In this document: positions 59,470 to 64,000 of the stretch, piece by piece | Layout of the letters: every line of letters starts with the position of its first letter | How positions within the stretch are numbered: position 1 is the first letter of the stretch | DNA from: Nitrososphaerota archaeon | Lineage (GTDB): Archaea > Thermoproteota > Nitrososphaeria > Nitrososphaerales > Nitrosopumilaceae | DNA length: 64,000 nt | Direction of reading: 5' to 3' | NCBI GenBank assembly: GCA_028867595.1 | Contig: JAGWGB010000003.1 | Coordinates: forward strand, 50,094-114,093 | Notes under the pieces: model-generated | What the model was told of the DNA's origin: nothing | The model's database searches: none | Seen by the model: only the letters and a program-made list of their open reading frames with translations | Position numbers and translations under genes: made by a program

Positions 59470-62400
59470 CTACTGTACGTTAATCGTTGTGCTCAACGGT
59501 GGGCTCAGTGCGTTTGGATTATCAATGCTCTGCCATACAAAGATTTGAGCAGTGTATGTGCCAGCTGCTGATGGGGTCCAAGACTGGGCTGGGTTGAGTG
59601 ATTGACCTGCTGACAGTGTACCAGTAATCCATGAGAGTGAAACAGTCACACCGTTTGCATCCTGTATTTGTACAAGATATGCAAATGGCTGGTCTCTATT
59701 CTGGCCGTTAGCAAGGTCTGCAGTCACTTGGATCTGCTGGCCTACTTTGACGGTACCATTTATTGCGTTGCCGAACGAGTCAACGATTCTTGGGTTAGTT
59801 GCCGGTGCTCTCTCGAGCGGTGGAACTATTGTACCAATGAATGTTGTCGAGGTCAATCGCAATTGATCAGCCGGGGTGTATGGCGGTGGCAAGGTTCTAT
59901 CCTTGTATTCGCCGGTTACTGTATCGCCTTCTGAAACGTGCAACCTATTTCCGGATGAACCGAAGTTGGTTGTAAAGTATACCGTACCTTGGAAGATACC
60001 GGTATCCTGGCCTGTCTCTGTCATGGTGAGTTGTATACCACCTGAATCAGAGTCTGACCACACGTTGGTGTTGAACTTGTCAACTGCCTTTGGATTGAGG
60101 TTCATGTCTGGGTCTACGATTTGCAATACTCCTTGACCATTAGCTGGGTAGCTTGACTGCAACCATGAGATTTCACCGATGTTCCATCTGATTAGTGCGG
60201 AACCAGTAACTGTTTGATCTCTTGTGAATTCAAACGATACTGATACACCGTCAGAGTCTTCTGCCTGGAGGAATCCGTCAGTTGGGCCACATGGGTTAGA
60301 CTGGGTACACTGGCTTGTATTGCCGTTACCTGTCGTTCCAGTTGGCTCTTCGCCCTGTCCGTCTACACCGCCACCGTTACCGGTTGCTGGGTTGATGGAT
60401 GGGTCTCCTGAAAGGATGACGTATCCAGTGAAGATACCTGTATCGACACCGGTCTCAGACAACTTATAGTAGATGCTGTGACCTCTGGTTGAAACGGTTA
60501 CGAGGTCTTCGCCGCCGTTGTTACCAATAGTATCGATCAAGTTTGGATCAAAGTTGTGATCTGGTGCTACAACTGTCATGTAGACACGATCAGTCCAGGT
60601 GTATACCTTCTGGTCGAGTTCAACTGTAGCTCCAAAGTTGGAGGTGTAAATTGTCAACTCAATATCTTGGTTGTTTGCACCTACTGTCTTGGAACCTGCT
60701 GGACCCCAGTCAGTATATTCTAGGTTGATCTGTTCGCCTCTCTCAAGCAAAGTGTTCGTGATTTGTTTTGGAATCTTGATCACTGCTTGGAAGATGCCTG
60801 TGTCTTTACCAGTCTCTACAAATGTTGATGGCTTGGCATCAAAGGATGCAAATGTTCCAGGACCGGATACTCCATCCGCCAATGGACCCATTGTGCCCTT
60901 GTATGCGTGCGAATCCCACTCGATTAGATCAAGTGGTAAAGTCTCAGCAGTTTGTGAGTCTAGGTTAAAGTCTGGTTCTACAAGTGTTAGGATCATGTCT
61001 GAGCCTATGATGTAGACAGACTTGTCAGATTGTAATACACCGTTGCGTAAGTCAAATGTTGCAGAGTCTGTAACAGTTTGTGGGTTACCGGATGCATCAC
61101 TTGTGTCACGGTATGTGACAGTGAGTACATCTCCCTGCCTTACACAATAGTTGTTAGTGCTTGAGTCACCACTTACTGCATCTGTATGAGCAAATGTGAA
61201 TCTAGCATACTCACCGCTATCATGTACTGCGGTACCAGTCAAAGCATCGTTTCTTGCCAAAAATCCAGATGAACCGTTGATAGCATCAAAGTTATCAACA
61301 GCTGGACAATCTTGGCCTCTTGGACCATCAGTTAGTTCAATTGGCAGATCTGCTTGGAATATTCCAGCACCTGGTGAAATCTCGGTCATTGGTCCCAAGT
61401 CTCTAATACCGTTCCATGTTGTGGAACCTACTTGAGGTAATTGGGTTGTACCAAGATCAAGAATTGTACCAGCTTTTGCTGCTGGACCACCAGCAGTAGC
61501 TAATAGAACAGACTGTCCTTGTCTTGAGATTTGGAAGGCAACAGGACCGTTGGAGGATCCCCATACAGGAACATTGATGAAGTTAGTTCCTGTCGGTGCC
61601 AATGTATAGTCTGGGTCATTGACCCTCGCGTGTACAATGACGTTTCCTTGACCTAAGGCAAAGTTTGAAACGGTAGCACCAGTTGTCAGTGTGGTACCTT
61701 TTGCTACGATGCCAGTTCCGGCCAAGTCACGATGTAATGGGAATACACCATTGGCGCTTGGGTTGCCAAGCACGACGTTTGAAACTGTTGTTGAACTGGA
61801 TGTTGTACTTAGACCAAAGCTAGCAGATGCTGCACCTTGGGCACTGCCAAGTTTGCCGGAATCTACTACTGAGCTGACCCCTCCAAATGGAACTGGGTAA
61901 ACTGCTTTGTCTAGTTTAACTGAACCAGTGTTACCTCTGATACCAGCATTGTCAGATACTTCGACAAGTTTACCGGACTGATCACGGAAGTCAACATAGT
62001 TGACTTTCATGTTAAGACCGTTGGCTACGACTGCACCACTGCTGGTACAGACAAAGCCTGGAACTTCGAAAGTGCCTGTAAAGATACCAGAACCAGCTGC
62101 GGTCTCAACTAAGTTGAAACCAGAGTCTTGAAGGCCTATTGAGCCTCCAGCTTGTGCATCTGGTGTTGAACCTGCTGCAGTAAAGCATGTACCAGATCCT
62201 GGCACATTTGCGTTTGCTGTAGCGGTCCATCTAATATCTTGTTGACCAAATTGGATATCTAGCAGTCTACCAATTGCTCTGCCATCGGAATATGTACCGA
62301 GGCCCAGCTTACCGACTGTGTCGGATGCTGGATCAGTTGCGCTTGGTGCGACTGTGCTGTATATTACAACTAGGTCGTTGTTGGTATTAAGGTCTGGATC

Positions 62401-64000
62401 GTTAACTGTAACTGTTACTGTGTCTGCTACCTTGTATGTCTTCTGATCAAATGATACGGTTCCAGTGTGAGTTGGGATATCTTGCTGTGCAGATATCTGT
62501 GAACCAACACCATCAGCACCTAAATCGAAGTAGGTTACTTGTGGTGCTCGTGCCTCACTTTGGAGCATATCTTGGATTGCTGGGAATAGAACATCGTGGC
62601 TGATTGGTCTCAATTGTGAATAGGTTGCTGGATCGAGGAGGTTCAACTGGTTGAGCATTAGATACTGGGTTGTGCCAGTAAATACGCCAGTGTTGTCACC
62701 TGTCTCTTCAAGCTCCCATCTATAGATGCCGTTGTTAATTCTTTGGGAATTATCAGTACCGTCACCTATGATACCTATTGAGAAGAAGTCAGTAACGATT
62801 GGCAAGCCAGAGGTGATTCTGCTTCCGTCAGTCTTTAGTGGTTGGCTAGGCAATGTGATTGCGACTCCGCTAGAATCTCGGAAGATGTAGAGGAATCCAA
62901 TTTCATCGCTAGTTGGAATGTTCAGGATTCTTTGCATAACAAGTGAGCCGTTGTCGACTACACCTGGGATGTAAAAGTCACCGTGAGCATCAACCTTGCC
63001 TGATGGGTTAGCTGCAGCGCTTGTCGTTGACAATGCTGTTGTACCGTTCAAGTTTACAAGGTCCAGCATGTTAGTGTCGTTTACAAGCGAGATGGCTGTA
63101 ACACCAGCTGCTGGTAACTGACCTGCTTGGATGTTTGTAAAGAACGAACCACTTGGAGCACCAGTTGACTTTGCTGCCGTAACTGATTGTTGTGGACCGT
63201 GTACCAAGTAAATCTGAACTGATGATGGGGTACCGCTTGCGCCGTTAAGGGTTGTAAACGACCTCAAGTCAAAGTTGAGGAAGTTGAAACCATGGAACCT
63301 TGTTGCTGCGTTAGACGATCCACCGTTTGGATTGTGGATTGTATTGAGCAGGGTTTGCATGGTAGCACCCGTATCAATGAGCACACCACCAGTGTTACTC
63401 AACGTTACCGTTGAACCAACACCAGCAGCTTGTGTGAATGCTGGTATTACTCTGTTGCTAAATGATTCATCTATGCCCAAGTCTGGGTCAGTAGATGCGG
63501 TTGCTGCTGAGAAGTTTCCTGATACCGAGCCTACTGTGCCAACATACGTAACGGTTGTTGTACCGTTAGTATGCTTTAAGGCTGTTGCACCTGGTGCAAA
63601 TGAAGCACCGGTGGTTGGCACGAATATAGAAGGATCAGAACAACCTGCGTTATTTGTACCACATCCTGCATTAATGGAGAATGGAGTTCCAATCTTCATT
63701 GCAGTGATTCTATCTACTGTGGCAGAATAATCATTCAGGTGTTCAGTCAGTTTGCCGTTCTTGTTCTCATCCATATCAGTTAATGTAACTGGAATTCTAG
63801 TACCTGATGGCCAAGTGCCGTTTGTCGGGGTTACTGTAATTGAACCAAATGCGAAACCGCCTACGATGCTTCCAGATATATCATTATATTTGAAAGTAGA
63901 AGACTGGCCTCGAATTGAACCCTGTGCTGGGTAGACGCTGGCAATGCCGGTCTCCTCAGATGGGCTTAGTGTTACAATACCTGCGTTTCTTGAGCCGTCC
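59470..64000 (-). CDS. Large secreted repeat protein, probable S-layer protein (N-terminus beyond window edge)
   Basis: Open frame continues past the Met at 63774 to the window edge; repeated ETGxDTGIFxGxV motifs; beta-rich composition. Confidence 0.85.
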   Translation of the reverse strand, partial: DGSRNAGIVTLSPSEETGIASVYPAQGSIRGQSSTFKYNDISGSIVGGFAFGSITVTPTNGTWPSGTRIPVTLTDMDENKNGKLTEHLNDYSATVDRITAMKIGTPFSINAGCGTNNAGCSDPSIFVPTTGASFAPGATALKHTNGTTTVTYVGTVGSVSGNFSAATASTDPDLGIDESFSNRVIPAFTQAAGVGSTVTLSNTGGVLIDTGATMQTLLNTIHNPNGGSSNAATRFHGFNFLNFDLRSFTTLNGASGTPSSVQIYLVHGPQQSVTAAKSTGAPSGSFFTNIQAGQLPAAGVTAISLVNDTNMLDLVNLNGTTALSTTSAAANPSGKVDAHGDFYIPGVVDNGSLVMQRILNIPTSDEIGFLYIFRDSSGVAITLPSQPLKTDGSRITSGLPIVTDFFSIGIIGDGTDNSQRINNGIYRWELEETGDNTGVFTGTTQYLMLNQLNLLDPATYSQLRPISHDVLFPAIQDMLQSEARAPQVTYFDLGADGVGSQISAQQDIPTHTGTVSFDQKTYKVADTVTVTVNDPDLNTNNDLVVIYSTVAPSATDPASDTVGKLGLGTYSDGRAIGRLLDIQFGQQDIRWTATANANVPGSGTCFTAAGSTPDAQAGGSIGLQDSGFNLVETAAGSGIFTGTFEVPGFVCTSSGAVVANGLNMKVNYVDFRDQSGKLVEVSDNAGIRGNTGSVKLDKAVYPVPFGGVSSVVDSGKLGSAQGAASASFGLSTTSSSTTVSNVVLGNPSANGVFPLHRDLAGTGIVAKGTTLTTGATVSNFALGQGNVIVHARVNDPDYTLAPTGTNFINVPVWGSSNGPVAFQISRQGQSVLLATAGGPAAKAGTILDLGTTQLPQVGSTTWNGIRDLGPMTEISPGAGIFQADLPIELTDGPRGQDCPAVDNFDAINGSSGFLARNDALTGTAVHDSGEYARFTFAHTDAVSGDSSTNNYCVRQGDVLTVTYRDTSDASGNPQTVTDSATFDLRNGVLQSDKSVYIIGSDMILTLVEPDFNLDSQTAETLPLDLIEWDSHAYKGTMGPLADGVSGPGTFASFDAKPSTFVETGKDTGIFQAVIKIPKQITNTLLERGEQINLEYTDWGPAGSKTVGANNQDIELTIYTSNFGATVELDQKVYTWTDRVYMTVVAPDHNFDPNLIDTIGNNGGEDLVTVSTRGHSIYYKLSETGVDTGIFTGYVILSGDPSINPATGNGGGVDGQGEEPTGTTGNGNTSQCTQSNPCGPTDGFLQAEDSDGVSVSFEFTRDQTVTGSALIRWNIGEISWLQSSYPANGQGVLQIVDPDMNLNPKAVDKFNTNVWSDSDSGGIQLTMTETGQDTGIFQGTVYFTTNFGSSGNRLHVSEGDTVTGEYKDRTLPPPYTPADQLRLTSTTFIGTIVPPLERAPATNPRIVDSFGNAINGTVKVGQQIQVTADLANGQNRDQPFAYLVQIQDANGVTVSLSWITGTLSAGQSLNPAQSWTPSAAGTYTAQIFVWQSIDNPNALSPPLSTTINVQ

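Overview
This window is a gene-dense archaeal chromosome segment. It is almost certainly from an ammonia-oxidising thaumarchaeon (Nitrososphaeria, Nitrosopumilales-like; genus not resolvable by eye). Supporting markers are a 4-hydroxybutyryl-CoA dehydratase next to an ADP-forming acyl-CoA synthetase, an aa3-type oxidase with a tandem cupredoxin protein, eIF6/aIF5B/L7Ae/S28e/L24e, an MCM-GINS-Hel308 operon next to RFC-S, Alba, and a large secreted S-layer-type protein that runs off the right edge. I recognise about 70 protein genes, including several tiny ones absent from the 60-aa ORF track: L37e, a C2H2 zinc finger, a 36-aa zinc ribbon and basic micropeptides. There are seven tRNAs (Ala-GGC, Pro-CGG, Ser-TGA, Leu-TAG, Ala-CGC, Val-TAC, Lys-CTT), and the last carries a 16-nt intron in a textbook BHB fold. 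I see no CRISPR array, rRNA, transposase or prophage; most of the window is core genome. The best leads are: a two-hairpin structured element at ~50606-50691; a zinc-finger gene followed by a Cys-rich ORF with no start codon in the -1 frame (52020-52354); a tandem palindromic operator over the padR start next to sdh; a dense cluster of small zinc-ribbon proteins (32.6-36.3 kb); and a cluster of secreted Ig-like, sequon-rich proteins (42.9-46.6 kb).
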